Below are positions 1 through 5,228 of a stretch of DNA of 5,228 nt, in pieces. The stretch is taken from NCBI GenBank assembly GCA_022712475.1, contig JALAGK010000532.1, positions 1 to 5,228 on the forward strand. Reading direction: 5' to 3'. Made by a program: the position numbers and the translations under genes. The stretch comes from Enterobacteriaceae bacterium (GTDB taxonomy: Bacteria; Pseudomonadota; Gammaproteobacteria; Enterobacterales; Enterobacteriaceae). Within the stretch, counting starts at the first letter, position 1; every line of letters starts with the position of its first letter. The notes beneath the pieces are model-generated. The model was not told the DNA's origin. It worked only from the letters and a program-made list of their open reading frames with translations, and ran no database searches.

Positions 1-174
1 GCCATTGACCTCTATATAAAGGATGACGTAACAGGTTCTGTTATTTTCTGGAGCGTTAAGGAAACACCACTCAAGACGGTATTAAATGCCCTCCCGGCAG
101 CGTATTCGCCTTCATATAAACCAGGAACGCTCAACAAACCCCAATTATTTTCTCGGAAAAATCCGTATTGGTAA
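1..174 (+). CDS. C-terminal fragment of an unrecognised protein (5' end outside window)
   Basis: The frame starting at base 1 is open for 57 codons and ends at TAA (172-174). The start lies left of the window. The visible peptide begins AIDLYIKDDVTGSVIFW and ends with a Pro/Lys/aromatic-rich tail, QLFSRKNPYW. It looks like real protein: mixed hydrophobic and charged residues, an amphipathic stretch around TPLKTVLNALP, and no low-complexity shadow pattern. I see no membrane segment, no cysteine and no motif that names a family. It lies on the same strand as the autotransporter, 177 bases upstream. That gap contains a promoter-like element and no clear terminator, so read-through is possible but a shared operon is not shown. 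I do not recognise the gene and give no function. That it is coding rests only on the open frame and its composition; a 57-codon open run can occur by chance. Confidence 0.6.
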   Translation, partial: AIDLYIKDDVTGSVIFWSVKETPLKTVLNALPAAYSPSYKPGTLNKPQLFSRKNPYW

Positions 175-187
175 TAATTGATATATG

Positions 188-216
188 CAGACTAATAAAA
201 ATCCTTACGCTATACT
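188..216 (+). promoter_or_regulatory. Candidate sigma-70-type promoter for the autotransporter
   Basis: TATACT (211-216) matches the -10 consensus at five of six positions. Seventeen bases upstream, CAGACT (188-193) matches the -35 consensus only in its GAC core. The surrounding 160-240 stretch is AT-rich. Initiation near 223 would give an untranslated leader of about 130 bases before the ATG at 352. The better -35-like hexamer TTGATA (178-183) is 27 bases from the -10, which is too far. A second weak -10-like hexamer, TACAAT (322-327), lacks a well-spaced -35. The poor -35 suggests a weak or activator-dependent promoter; this is inference. Confidence 0.35.
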
Positions 217-338
217 TTAGTGTGAAGCTCGCATAAAAACTTACAGGCCGTGCAAAACCTCATCGTTATTTACGGACAGCTCAGGCTGGCGATGTTGTGC
301 ATACCTGTATTTAACGTTTCGTACAATTAACCAACGCT

Positions 339-344
339 AAGGAA
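339..344 (+). promoter_or_regulatory. Ribosome binding site of the autotransporter
   Basis: AAGGAA lies seven bases before the ATG at 352, a normal Shine-Dalgarno distance. It selects this ATG over the out-of-frame ATG at 344-346, which overlaps the site itself and could not be served by it. The ATG at 352 also places a well-formed signal peptide at the N-terminus. Confidence 0.75.
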
Positions 345-351
345 TGCATAT

Positions 352-438
352 ATGTCGCGGAAAATTCGCGCCCCCTTCGCTTATAATCGCCTGGCCCTAC
401 TGTGTTTAATGGCACTACCTGCTTCGCAGGCACTGGCT
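352..438 (+). other. Sec signal peptide of the autotransporter (residues 1-29)
   Basis: A basic n-region (R3, K4, R6, R13) precedes the hydrophobic core LALLCLMALP. The AxA-type site ALA is followed by LT, so cleavage is predicted after A29. C18 is not preceded by Gly, Ala or Ser, so this is not a lipobox. The peptide is of ordinary length and lacks the extended signal region found in some large autotransporters. Confidence 0.85.
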
Positions 439-3400
439 CTCACCGTTGTTGATGGCGGAAAACAAGAGACTGTCATGGATGGCGGTTCAGATCCTTTTTT
501 AATTAAAGACGCTGGTAGCCGTCTGGAAACAGGAGCCAGCTTCCTGGACTTTAGTACTGGTGAAAATGGTGTTGCTACAGCCTCAGTTACCAACTCAGGC
601 ACTTTAGTTATTAATAAAAATGCAAAATTCACCAACAGTGGCGATGGTGCAGACACAATCTCTCTGGATAACGGTACGTTGGATGCTAGCGGCAACGCAG
701 GTATCACCTATTCAGGGACTGACGCATGGGGCATTAACGCTCAAAATGGCTCAACAATAATTGTAAACAATGCTCAGGTAATCTCTTCAGGTGCCGGTAG
801 TATTTTGCTGGGTAATAACAGTTCACTTACCGCTGATACCTTAACTGTGACATCTGCTCTAAATGCTGCCGGAATACAGCTAAACGCTGACAGCACAAGT
901 AAAGCCAAAGCCATTCTGCGCAATGGCAGCTTTATCACCTCACAGGATAACGACGCCATTAGCGTGACGAATGGTGAGGTTGAGATTAGCGATTCTGGAG
1001 TCAACGCCTCGAGAGATAACGCTAACGCCATTAACGCAGTGTCAGGCGCGAAAATTATTTCGACCGGAAACTCCATCTCAACAGCTGGAAGCAACGGTAG
1101 CGCTGTTTTATTGGGTGAAACAAATACTTCATTAACTTCGACAAACACTAAGTATAAGACTACTGGCAGCAATGCCCACGCCATCAATGTTAAGGCTGGT
1201 ATCGCCGAGTTAACAGGCGATACGGTCACAACTTCCGGCTCTGGCTCACACGGTTTGTCTTCTTCCGGTGGTACAATTGCTGGCTCTGGAGTGACCGTTA
1301 ATATTGAGGGTGAGGGTGGTGTAGGTGCGTATGCCACTACCAAAGGAGATGTCACCCTGACGGGTGCTTCAAAGGTGACGACAACTGTAGGAAATGCAAC
1401 TGGTCTGTTTGCAGATACAAACGGTACTGTGAAGGCCGCTTCTACAACCGTGCTCACCAAAGGCAACAACTCCATAGCAGCGAAAGCTGATGGGGGCACG
1501 GTTACTCTCAGCGAGGCAACATCTTTAACTACCAGTAGCGCCAGTAGTAAAGGTATTTACTCAACAAATGCCGGAGCCGTTGACGCAACCGGCGTGAAAG
1601 TGACAATTGATGGTTCAAATTCTGTAGCGGTCTCTGCCGATCAATCCGGTAATATAATACTAAGCGATAGTGCCATAAACACTACCACTACTGGCGGCGG
1701 CGGTATTTTCTCCAGCACATCTAGCACAATTAAGGCCACCAATACGACTGTTGATACTCTTGGAGACTGGTCAACAGGCGTTTCTGCAAATGCGGCAAAA
1801 GTAGAGCTTATCGCGAGCCCAGTAATCACTGCTGGTGCTAACAGCGCGGGGATTTACTCCGGTAATGCAGGTCAGGTAACAGCAACAGACAGCGACATCA
1901 CCACCTCTGGTGAAGGTTCCTATGCATTATCCGTTGATCAGGGCTCAATCAGTGTCACTAACGCTACATTGAAAACTGGTAACGCCGCTGGCATCTTCGC
2001 TACCATTGGCGGCGACACTTACATACAGGCGGGTGACGTCACTCTTAACACCGTCACTGTTGATGCTGCTCAGTCTTCCATTCTGGCCCAGGATGCTATG
2101 CTGAATGTCACTGCGAAAGACACGACGTTCAACAGCGGCACTGGTTTGGTGCTGGATGTCCAGGCTGATCCTGCTGATCCGAGCACTAATAGCGCCGTAA
2201 AACTTAACGCAGACAACAGCATACTTAACGGTTCACTGGTATCAAACAGCACGCAGAACACTTCTAATGTTCTCCTCAGCAACAATAGCATTCTGACCGG
2301 TTACAGCCAGAATATCTCCTCTATTGAGCTTGATAGCACCAGTAACTGGAATCTGACCGCCAACTCTGATGTACAGTCACTGACTAACAACGGCACCATT
2401 ACCTTCAGCGCGCCGACCAGCGGCGACTATAAAACGCTGACTGTAAACGGCAACTACGCCGGTAACGGCGGTACGCTCGTCATGAACAGCCTGCTCAGTG
2501 ACGACAATTCTCCGACTGATAAACTGATTGTGACCGGCAACGTTGAAGCCGGTGACACCAGGGTTGCTATCAACGAACTGGGCGGTACCGGTGCTTATAC
2601 GGTCAACGGTATTGAAGTCGTCAGCGTCGGCGGCGTCTCTGAAGGTACCTTCACCAAGTCAGGTCGTATTGTTGCGGGTGCGTATGATTACGATCTCGAG
2701 AAGATTAATCAAAGCTGGTATCTGACCAACAAAGCGCCGGAAGTTACCGACCCGGGCGTCACCGACCCTGGTGTGACCGATCCGGGTGTAACTGACCCAG
2801 GCGTCACCGATCCGGGCGTAACGCCTCCTGGTGTGACCGACCCTGAGCCGGGCCCGGATGGCGTATCTCAGTACCGTCCGGAAACCGGGTCTTACCTGGC
2901 CAACATGCTGGCGGCAAACACCATGTTTGACCACCGCATGCAGGACAGACTCGGCGAAGGTGGCTATGCACGCAGCGCAGAAGGCGCTCACGCCGACGGC
3001 CTGTGGATGCGTCACGTCGGCAGCCACAACCGCTTCTATGATGAGTCAGGACAGCTGAAAGCCCGCACCAACCGCTACGTCCTGCAGCTGGGTGTTGATT
3101 TGGCTGAGTGGAGTTCTGACGGCTATGACCGCTGGCATGTGGGCGTGATGGGTGGCTACGGTAACGCGCAGAGCAACATCCGCTCTGGCATTACCGGCTA
3201 CCGCGCCGACAGTAAAGTCGAAGGCTACAGCGCAGGGGTGTACGCCACCTGGGTTGAGTCTGAGAAAGACATGTCTGGTGCCTATGTGGACAGCTGGGTA
3301 CTTTACAACTGGTTCCGTAACACCATCAACGGCGAAGCGCTGGCGACCGAGAAGTATGATTCCAAAGGCTTTACCGCTTCTCTGGAAGCCGGTTATACCG

Positions 3401-3834
3401 TACCGATGACCCAGGGCGAGCGCGTAAGCAGCTGGCTGCAGCCGAAAGTGCAGCTGACCTGGATGGACGTGGGTGCTGATAACCACCGTGAACACAACGG
3501 CACCTGGGTGACCGATGATACTGACGGTATGTTAAGAAGCCGCGTCGGTGTACGTGCTTACCTCAAAGGCCACAGCGAGCTGGATAACAATACCGGTCGC
3601 GACTTCCAGCCGTTTGTTGAAGCTAACTGGCTGCACAACTTCAACGACTACAGCGTGAAGATGGATGATGTCACCAACAGCATCGCAGGCGATAAAAACG
3701 TCGGTGAGCTGAAGCTTGGCGTGGAAGGTAAAATTGCCAACGACTTCACCATGTGGGGCAACGTCGCTCAGCAGGTGGGTAGCGCAGGTTATTCTGACAC
3801 CACAGTTATGTTTGGTGCACGCGTTAACTTCTGA
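352..3834 (+). CDS. Type Va (AIDA/pertactin-type) autotransporter, adhesin-like
   Basis: This 1160-residue protein carries its own outer-membrane exporter. Residues 1-29 are a Sec signal peptide. Residues ~30-126 and the rung region 127-~570 form a Ser/Thr/Asn/Gly-rich passenger predicted to fold as a right-handed beta-helix. Residues ~664-791 resemble the pertactin-type C-terminal cap that helps passenger folding (SNWNL, DKLIV, GRIVAGAYDY, SWYL). Residues 798-832 are a VTDPG linker, and 841-1160 the beta-barrel, ending ARVNF with the terminal Phe expected for BAM recognition. The only cysteine is in the signal peptide, as is usual for this class. No Ser protease GDSGS motif or lipase GDSL motif is visible, so an adhesin or aggregation role is more likely than an enzyme. 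That role is inferred from architecture alone. The gene has its own leader and terminator and is probably monocistronic. The passenger is less GC-rich than the barrel. Known enteric relatives share this architecture (AIDA-I, Ag43, YfaL/EhaC, MisL), but I cannot assign a specific name. Confidence 0.95.
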   Translation: MSRKIRAPFAYNRLALLCLMALPASQALALTVVDGGKQETVMDGGSDPFLIKDAGSRLETGASFLDFSTGENGVATASVTNSGTLVINKNAKFTNSGDGADTISLDNGTLDASGNAGITYSGTDAWGINAQNGSTIIVNNAQVISSGAGSILLGNNSSLTADTLTVTSALNAAGIQLNADSTSKAKAILRNGSFITSQDNDAISVTNGEVEISDSGVNASRDNANAINAVSGAKIISTGNSISTAGSNGSAVLLGETNTSLTSTNTKYKTTGSNAHAINVKAGIAELTGDTVTTSGSGSHGLSSSGGTIAGSGVTVNIEGEGGVGAYATTKGDVTLTGASKVTTTVGNATGLFADTNGTVKAASTTVLTKGNNSIAAKADGGTVTLSEATSLTTSSASSKGIYSTNAGAVDATGVKVTIDGSNSVAVSADQSGNIILSDSAINTTTTGGGGIFSSTSSTIKATNTTVDTLGDWSTGVSANAAKVELIASPVITAGANSAGIYSGNAGQVTATDSDITTSGEGSYALSVDQGSISVTNATLKTGNAAGIFATIGGDTYIQAGDVTLNTVTVDAAQSSILAQDAMLNVTAKDTTFNSGTGLVLDVQADPADPSTNSAVKLNADNSILNGSLVSNSTQNTSNVLLSNNSILTGYSQNISSIELDSTSNWNLTANSDVQSLTNNGTITFSAPTSGDYKTLTVNGNYAGNGGTLVMNSLLSDDNSPTDKLIVTGNVEAGDTRVAINELGGTGAYTVNGIEVVSVGGVSEGTFTKSGRIVAGAYDYDLEKINQSWYLTNKAPEVTDPGVTDPGVTDPGVTDPGVTDPGVTPPGVTDPEPGPDGVSQYRPETGSYLANMLAANTMFDHRMQDRLGEGGYARSAEGAHADGLWMRHVGSHNRFYDESGQLKARTNRYVLQLGVDLAEWSSDGYDRWHVGVMGGYGNAQSNIRSGITGYRADSKVEGYSAGVYATWVESEKDMSGAYVDSWVLYNWFRNTINGEALATEKYDSKGFTASLEAGYTVPMTQGERVSSWLQPKVQLTWMDVGADNHREHNGTWVTDDTDGMLRSRVGVRAYLKGHSELDNNTGRDFQPFVEANWLHNFNDYSVKMDDVTNSIAGDKNVGELKLGVEGKIANDFTMWGNVAQQVGSAGYSDTTVMFGARVNF
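730..1992 (+). repeat. Degenerate ~75-base protein repeats encoding beta-helix rungs (residues 127-547)
   Basis: A small residue (Gly, Ala or Ser) followed by Ile/Val/Leu recurs at residues about 127, 150, 174, 202, 226, 251, 277, 301, 325, 351, 375, 401, 425, 451, 476, 500, 525 and 547. The spacing is mostly 24-25 residues. From 301 to 525 the rungs alternate: G-[IL]-[YFS]-[SA] types at 301, 351, 401, 451 and 500, and A-[VL]-S-[VA]-D or A-x-A types between them. This gives a 50-residue two-rung unit. Each rung then runs through a beta-like stretch (xVxxT), a [VI]T or [VI]xT step and a Gly turn. The DNA copies have diverged, so the repeat is best seen in protein. Confidence 0.75.
2341..2724 (+). 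other. Pertactin-type C-terminal passenger cap / autochaperone-like region (residues 664-791)
   Basis: The order of motifs matches the conserved end of pertactin-like passengers. SNWNLT and the NNGTI strand come first, then the YKTLTVNGNYAGNGG turn and TDKLIVTGN near residue 723. VEVVSV-like strands follow, then GRIVAGAYDYDL and the closing SWYL at 788-791. In this family the segment stabilises the passenger and nucleates folding during secretion. The assignment comes from recognising the pattern; no alignment was run. Confidence 0.7.
2743..2847 (+). repeat. Seven tandem 15-base units encoding VTDPG (residues 798-832)
   Basis: The units start at 2743, 2758, 2773, 2788, 2803, 2818 and 2833. 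The first five encode exactly VTDPG, the sixth VTPPG and the seventh VTDPE, followed by PGPDG. The units differ mainly at third codon positions (ccg/cct/cca, gac/gat, ggc/ggt, gtt/gtc/gtg/gta). The array sits exactly between the passenger cap and the translocator, so it is a flexible acidic, proline-rich spacer, probably near the membrane surface. Copy number could vary between strains through recombination. Confidence 0.95.
2872..3831 (+). other. Autotransporter beta-barrel translocator domain (residues 841-1160)
   Basis: The domain opens with YRPETGSYLANMLAANTMF, a hallmark start of AIDA-type translocators, leading into the alpha-helix that fills the barrel pore (to about DRLGE). Alternating amphipathic strands follow: LWMRHVG near 884, RYVLQLGVDL near 908 and WHVGVMGGYG near 928. 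Further strands are rich in Trp, Tyr and Phe, and the last strand is TTVMFGARVNF. Its ~320 residues fit a pore helix plus a 12-stranded barrel. No SPATE-type EVNN cleavage site is present, so whether the passenger is released or stays attached cannot be read from the sequence. Confidence 0.93.
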
Positions 3835-3866
3835 TAAACCGCCCTCACAGGCGTAAATAATCATAC

Positions 3867-3901
3867 GGGCCAGCGCGCAACGCGTTCTGGCCCTTTTTTT
3901 T
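3867..3901 (+). terminator. Strong rho-independent terminator of the autotransporter
   Basis: The stem pairs GGGCCAG (3867-3873) with CTGGCCC (3887-3893). It is extended by CGCG/CGCG around a CAA loop, with a two-base TT bulge. Eight T residues (3894-3901) follow immediately. The terminator lies 32 bases after the tandem in-frame stops TGA (3832-3834) and TAA (3835-3837), closing the transcript. Confidence 0.93.
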
Positions 3902-4008
3902 GCCACGACAAATACATTACCCGCCTTTCTTACTCGACTGAAAAGTACAGTTCTCTGCCTCACGCACGCCCCTGGCGACCTTCAGCACATGCGTAAACGA
4001 CGGTCTAA

Positions 4009-4188
4009 TCAGACTGGACTGGCTGTGTATTTACTACCGCACAACAAGCAATACCTGTTCTACCCGAACGCTGGTTGCGCTTTTACGACGAACATCGCGA
4101 CAGCCTACAGACTTTTACTACCGACGCGCTGTGCGGCCGGTTGCACGGGTATCCATTCCAGATTGGGGATATTTCATCTCAGGGGTGA
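4009..4188 (+). pseudogene. Possible remnant of a small coding sequence (no start codon)
   Basis: The frame is open from just after a TAA at 4006-4008 to the TGA at 4186-4188, 59 codons. It has no usable start codon with a ribosome binding site. The peptide reads like part of a soluble protein: VLPERWLRFYDEHRDSL, then a TFTTDAL stretch and GYPFQIGDIS. If real, the start was lost by frameshift or deletion upstream. I do not recognise the family. An open run of this length also occurs by chance, so this is only a suggestion. Confidence 0.18.
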
Positions 4189-4210
4189 TGGACACATGAT
4201 GACCAGGGTT

Positions 4211-4234
4211 AACTCGAAACCGCTACGGCGAGTT
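4211..4234. repeat. Small inverted repeat (hairpin)
   Basis: AACTCG (4211-4216) pairs with CGAGTT (4229-4234). Inside it, CCG (4220-4222) pairs with CGG (4226-4228) around a CTA loop, leaving AAA as a one-sided bulge. No T-tract follows on either strand, so it is not a typical terminator. No function is assigned. Confidence 0.45.
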
Positions 4235-4368
4235 GAGGATGTATCCGCCTGAATATCACTACATCCTGTGGCGATTAAGGACATGCTGTGTCGGCACTCC
4301 CTTAAAGCAACCTGCAAGCGCACGCCACTACACAAGAAAGCGTCAACGCTCAGAAGAAAAGCCAGGGT

Positions 4369-4392
4369 CCGGGTGTGCGAAACCGCACCCGG
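4369..4392. terminator. Candidate weak bidirectional terminator hairpin
   Basis: CCGGGTG (4369-4375) pairs perfectly with CACCCGG (4386-4392). The stem extends by one T-G wobble and one G-C pair around a CGAAAC loop. On the plus strand it is followed by TCTTCATTAG, and on the minus strand, after a short gap, by CTTTTCTTCT. The stem is strong but the T-tracts are interrupted, so termination efficiency is uncertain. In the minus direction it could end transcripts from the ABC gene. Confidence 0.4.
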
Positions 4393-4417
4393 TCTTCATT
4401 AGTAATAACAATTAATC

Positions 4418-4441
4418 GGATGCGCGTTGAGACACGCATCC
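4418..4441 (-). terminator. Candidate terminator hairpin downstream of the ABC gene
   Basis: GGATGCG (4418-4424) pairs with CGCATCC (4435-4441) around a ten-base loop. It lies about 64 bases past the ABC stop on the minus strand and is followed there by the T-rich but broken GATTAATTGTTATT. Together with the hairpin at 4369-4392 it may form a two-part, rather weak terminator for the ABC transcript. Confidence 0.35.
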
Positions 4442-4484
4442 TCGGCAGCACGGGTACTCGGGTGCAACCGCCAGTAGCCTCTTT

Positions 4485-4511
4485 TTGACAGACTTACTAA
4501 CACATTATGCT
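4485..4511 (+). promoter_or_regulatory. Weak candidate promoter reading antisense into the ABC gene
   Basis: TTGACA (4485-4490) is a perfect -35 hexamer. TATGCT (4506-4511) matches four of six -10 positions, but the spacer is only 15 bases, shorter than the usual 16-18. If active it would transcribe against the 3' end of the ABC gene. No sense gene lies downstream in the window, so chance is a good explanation. Confidence 0.15.
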
Positions 4512-5228
4512 GGCAGGTTTTTTGTCGCCAACCCCGCAACTGAGGCAGCAATGGCCGACGAGGTATGTTCAATCTGATAACGCACAGGCAGCATCCTGAC
4601 GGCGCTGAGCAGGCCGTCGCACTGTTTTCCTGTTACATAGAGGGTATTACTGAAAATCACGGTTTGCTCAACTTCCTTTATGCCGCTGAACTGGCATTTA
4701 AGGCTAAGCAAATCAGGACCACGTATTGCAAACGTCGTCAGCCCTAAAGAATGGACTATGGCTGACGCGGGCCCGCAGGAGAGTGGCCTGCCGTTTGACA
4801 TCCTGACCAGGTAGTGACAACGCTCTGCTTCATCACTGTAGTGCGTGCTGACAAGGATTGTCATGCCTTTTGCTGATAAACACTCCAGTGCCTGCCAGAA
4901 TGCCCGGCGCGCAGCAAGCGTCACGCCTGCGGTAGGTTCATCAAGTATCAACACCTTTGGTGAATGCAGAATGCTGGCAGCCAACGACACCCTGAGCTTG
5001 CAGTCAGTACTCAGGTGCAATGCAAGCGTATCAGAAAGATGCTCAACATTAAGCTCAGTGATCAGTTCATCAATACGCTCGTGGGCGTAAGGAACGCTGC
5101 GTGATTTAGCCAGAAAAAGGAGATTCTCTTTGACGGTGAGCTGTTCTATCAGGGAAATGTTCTGCGACATATCTCCCGTCAGCGCTCTGACTTGCTCAGG
5201 CTTCGCAAAAATATCTATTCCATAGCAC
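4505..5228 (-). CDS. ABC-2-type exporter ATP-binding protein, C-terminal part (N-terminus outside window)
   Basis: The minus frame is open from the right edge (first full codon at 5227-5225) to TAA at 4507-4505, 241 codons visible. The ATG at 5170 is internal. The residues before it (GIDIFAKPEQVRALTGD) continue the fold, and the Met belongs to the Q-loop motif DMSQ. Walker A lies outside the window. Numbering from that Met: Q-loop at Q3; signature region LSTDC at 53-57; Walker B VLILDE at 73-78; D-loop GVT at 82-84; H-loop STH with H110; then DEAERC. The ~95-residue tail resembles the regulatory C-terminus of DrrA/CcmA/YbhF/RbbA-type ATPases, which power ABC-2 permeases in the inner membrane. 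LSGG-type and GVD-type motifs are expected, so the signature and D-loop are altered. No permease follows. It may be a second, degenerate half of a fused two-ATPase protein, a non-canonical orphan, or a decaying gene. Substrate unknown. Confidence 0.85.
   Translation of the reverse strand, partial: CYGIDIFAKPEQVRALTGDMSQNISLIEQLTVKENLLFLAKSRSVPYAHERIDELITELNVEHLSDTLALHLSTDCKLRVSLAASILHSPKVLILDEPTAGVTLAARRAFWQALECLSAKGMTILVSTHYSDEAERCHYLVRMSNGRPLSCGPASAIVHSLGLTTFAIRGPDLLSLKCQFSGIKEVEQTVIFSNTLYVTGKQCDGLLSAVRMLPVRYQIEHTSSAIAASVAGLATKNLPA

Larger units (their letters stand above)
3902..4504. other. Intergenic stretch of about 600 bases without a convincing gene
   Basis: This gap separates two convergent genes. 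Both strands were read. The longest forward frames (from ATG 3989 and ATG 4233) lack a ribosome binding site and show no recognisable protein character. On the minus strand the ABC gene is not followed by an intact permease frame. A minus ATG at 4505-4503 overlaps the ABC stop but reaches a stop after two codons. A 29-codon minus frame (4439-4350) has a GAGG only three bases before its start and looks accidental. What can be supported is three hairpins and one protein-like frame, listed separately. The stretch may be worn-down former coding sequence. Confidence 0.6.

Noticed and set aside
1..351. Antigen 43-like Dam/OxyR phase-variation control upstream of the autotransporter
   Set aside because: No GATC site is present in 1-351, so the Dam-methylation switch known for Ag43 is not supported.
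397..408. Lipoprotein signal at Cys18
   Set aside because: The residue before the Cys is Leu and the Cys lies within the hydrophobic core; the ALA site further on fits signal peptidase I.
495..500. T6 run early in the autotransporter as a slippage phase-variation tract
   Set aside because: Six T residues in one copy are too short for a persuasive contingency tract, and the frame is intact.
774..1499. Long antisense open frame (241 codons) opposite the passenger
   Set aside because: It is the complement of Ser/Thr/Ala/Gly-rich repeat coding sequence, giving a monotonous Val/Pro/Ala/Leu-rich peptide with no recognised motif; it is a shadow of the autotransporter gene.
2659..3495. Antisense frames opposite the linker and barrel (2659-3027, 3046-3495) and 3532-3963
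   Set aside because: The first gives repetitive RVGDARIGHTR-like sequence that mirrors the VTDPG array; none has a recognisable domain, and all overlap strongly supported sense coding sequence.
3989..4415. Forward frames starting at 3989 and 4233 as real small genes
   Set aside because: Neither has a ribosome binding site. The second contains the 4369-4392 hairpin, and both translations lack recognisable protein character.
4565..5090. Forward frames inside the ABC gene (4565-4747, 4845-5090)
   Set aside because: They are complements of the clearly coding minus-strand ATPase, which carries Walker B and H-loop motifs.
5168..5170. ATG at 5170 as the true start of the ABC protein
   Set aside because: The frame stays open to the window edge, and the upstream residues continue the family sequence into the Q-loop, so this Met is internal.
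1..5228. CRISPR array, insertion sequence, tRNA/rRNA or toxin-antitoxin system
   Set aside because: No spaced direct repeats, transposase motifs, terminal inverted repeats, RNA-gene signatures or paired small genes were seen on either strand. The only tandem repeats are protein-coding.

Overview
The window looks like chromosomal or island DNA from an enteric gammaproteobacterium (Enterobacterales). The main reasons are a classical monomeric autotransporter with an enteric-type translocator domain, an AAGGA ribosome binding site and a GC-rich hairpin/T-tract terminator. I cannot name the genus from the sequence.

Layout. Bases 1-174 (+) are the last 57 codons of an unrecognised gene that enters from the left. 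Bases 175-351 are an AT-rich leader with a plausible promoter (TATACT at 211-216) and a good ribosome binding site. Bases 352-3834 (+) encode one 1160-residue type Va autotransporter. Its parts, in order, are a signal peptide, a cysteine-free Ser/Thr/Asn/Gly-rich passenger built from about eighteen 24-25-residue rungs, a pertactin-type C-terminal passenger cap, a seven-unit VTDPG-like proline linker and a 12-stranded-type beta-barrel ending in Phe. The gene ends with back-to-back stops (TGA TAA) and a strong rho-independent terminator at 3867-3901.

Bases 3902-4504 hold no convincing gene. They contain three hairpins, two of them possible weak terminators, and one short protein-like reading frame without a start (4009-4185). 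Bases 4505-5228 (-) are the C-terminal part of an ABC-2-type exporter ATPase that enters from the right. Its Walker B and H-loop are intact, but the ABC signature and D-loop are altered, and no permease follows it.

The autotransporter and the ABC gene are convergent and show no sign of working together. The autotransporter is a self-sufficient secretion unit: Sec export, then outer-membrane insertion of the barrel, with the passenger displayed as a surface adhesin-like fibre. I found no mobile element, CRISPR array, RNA gene or clearly new multi-gene system. The observations most worth following are the very regular 50-residue double-rung repeat in the passenger and the degenerate ATPase motifs in the orphan ABC gene.
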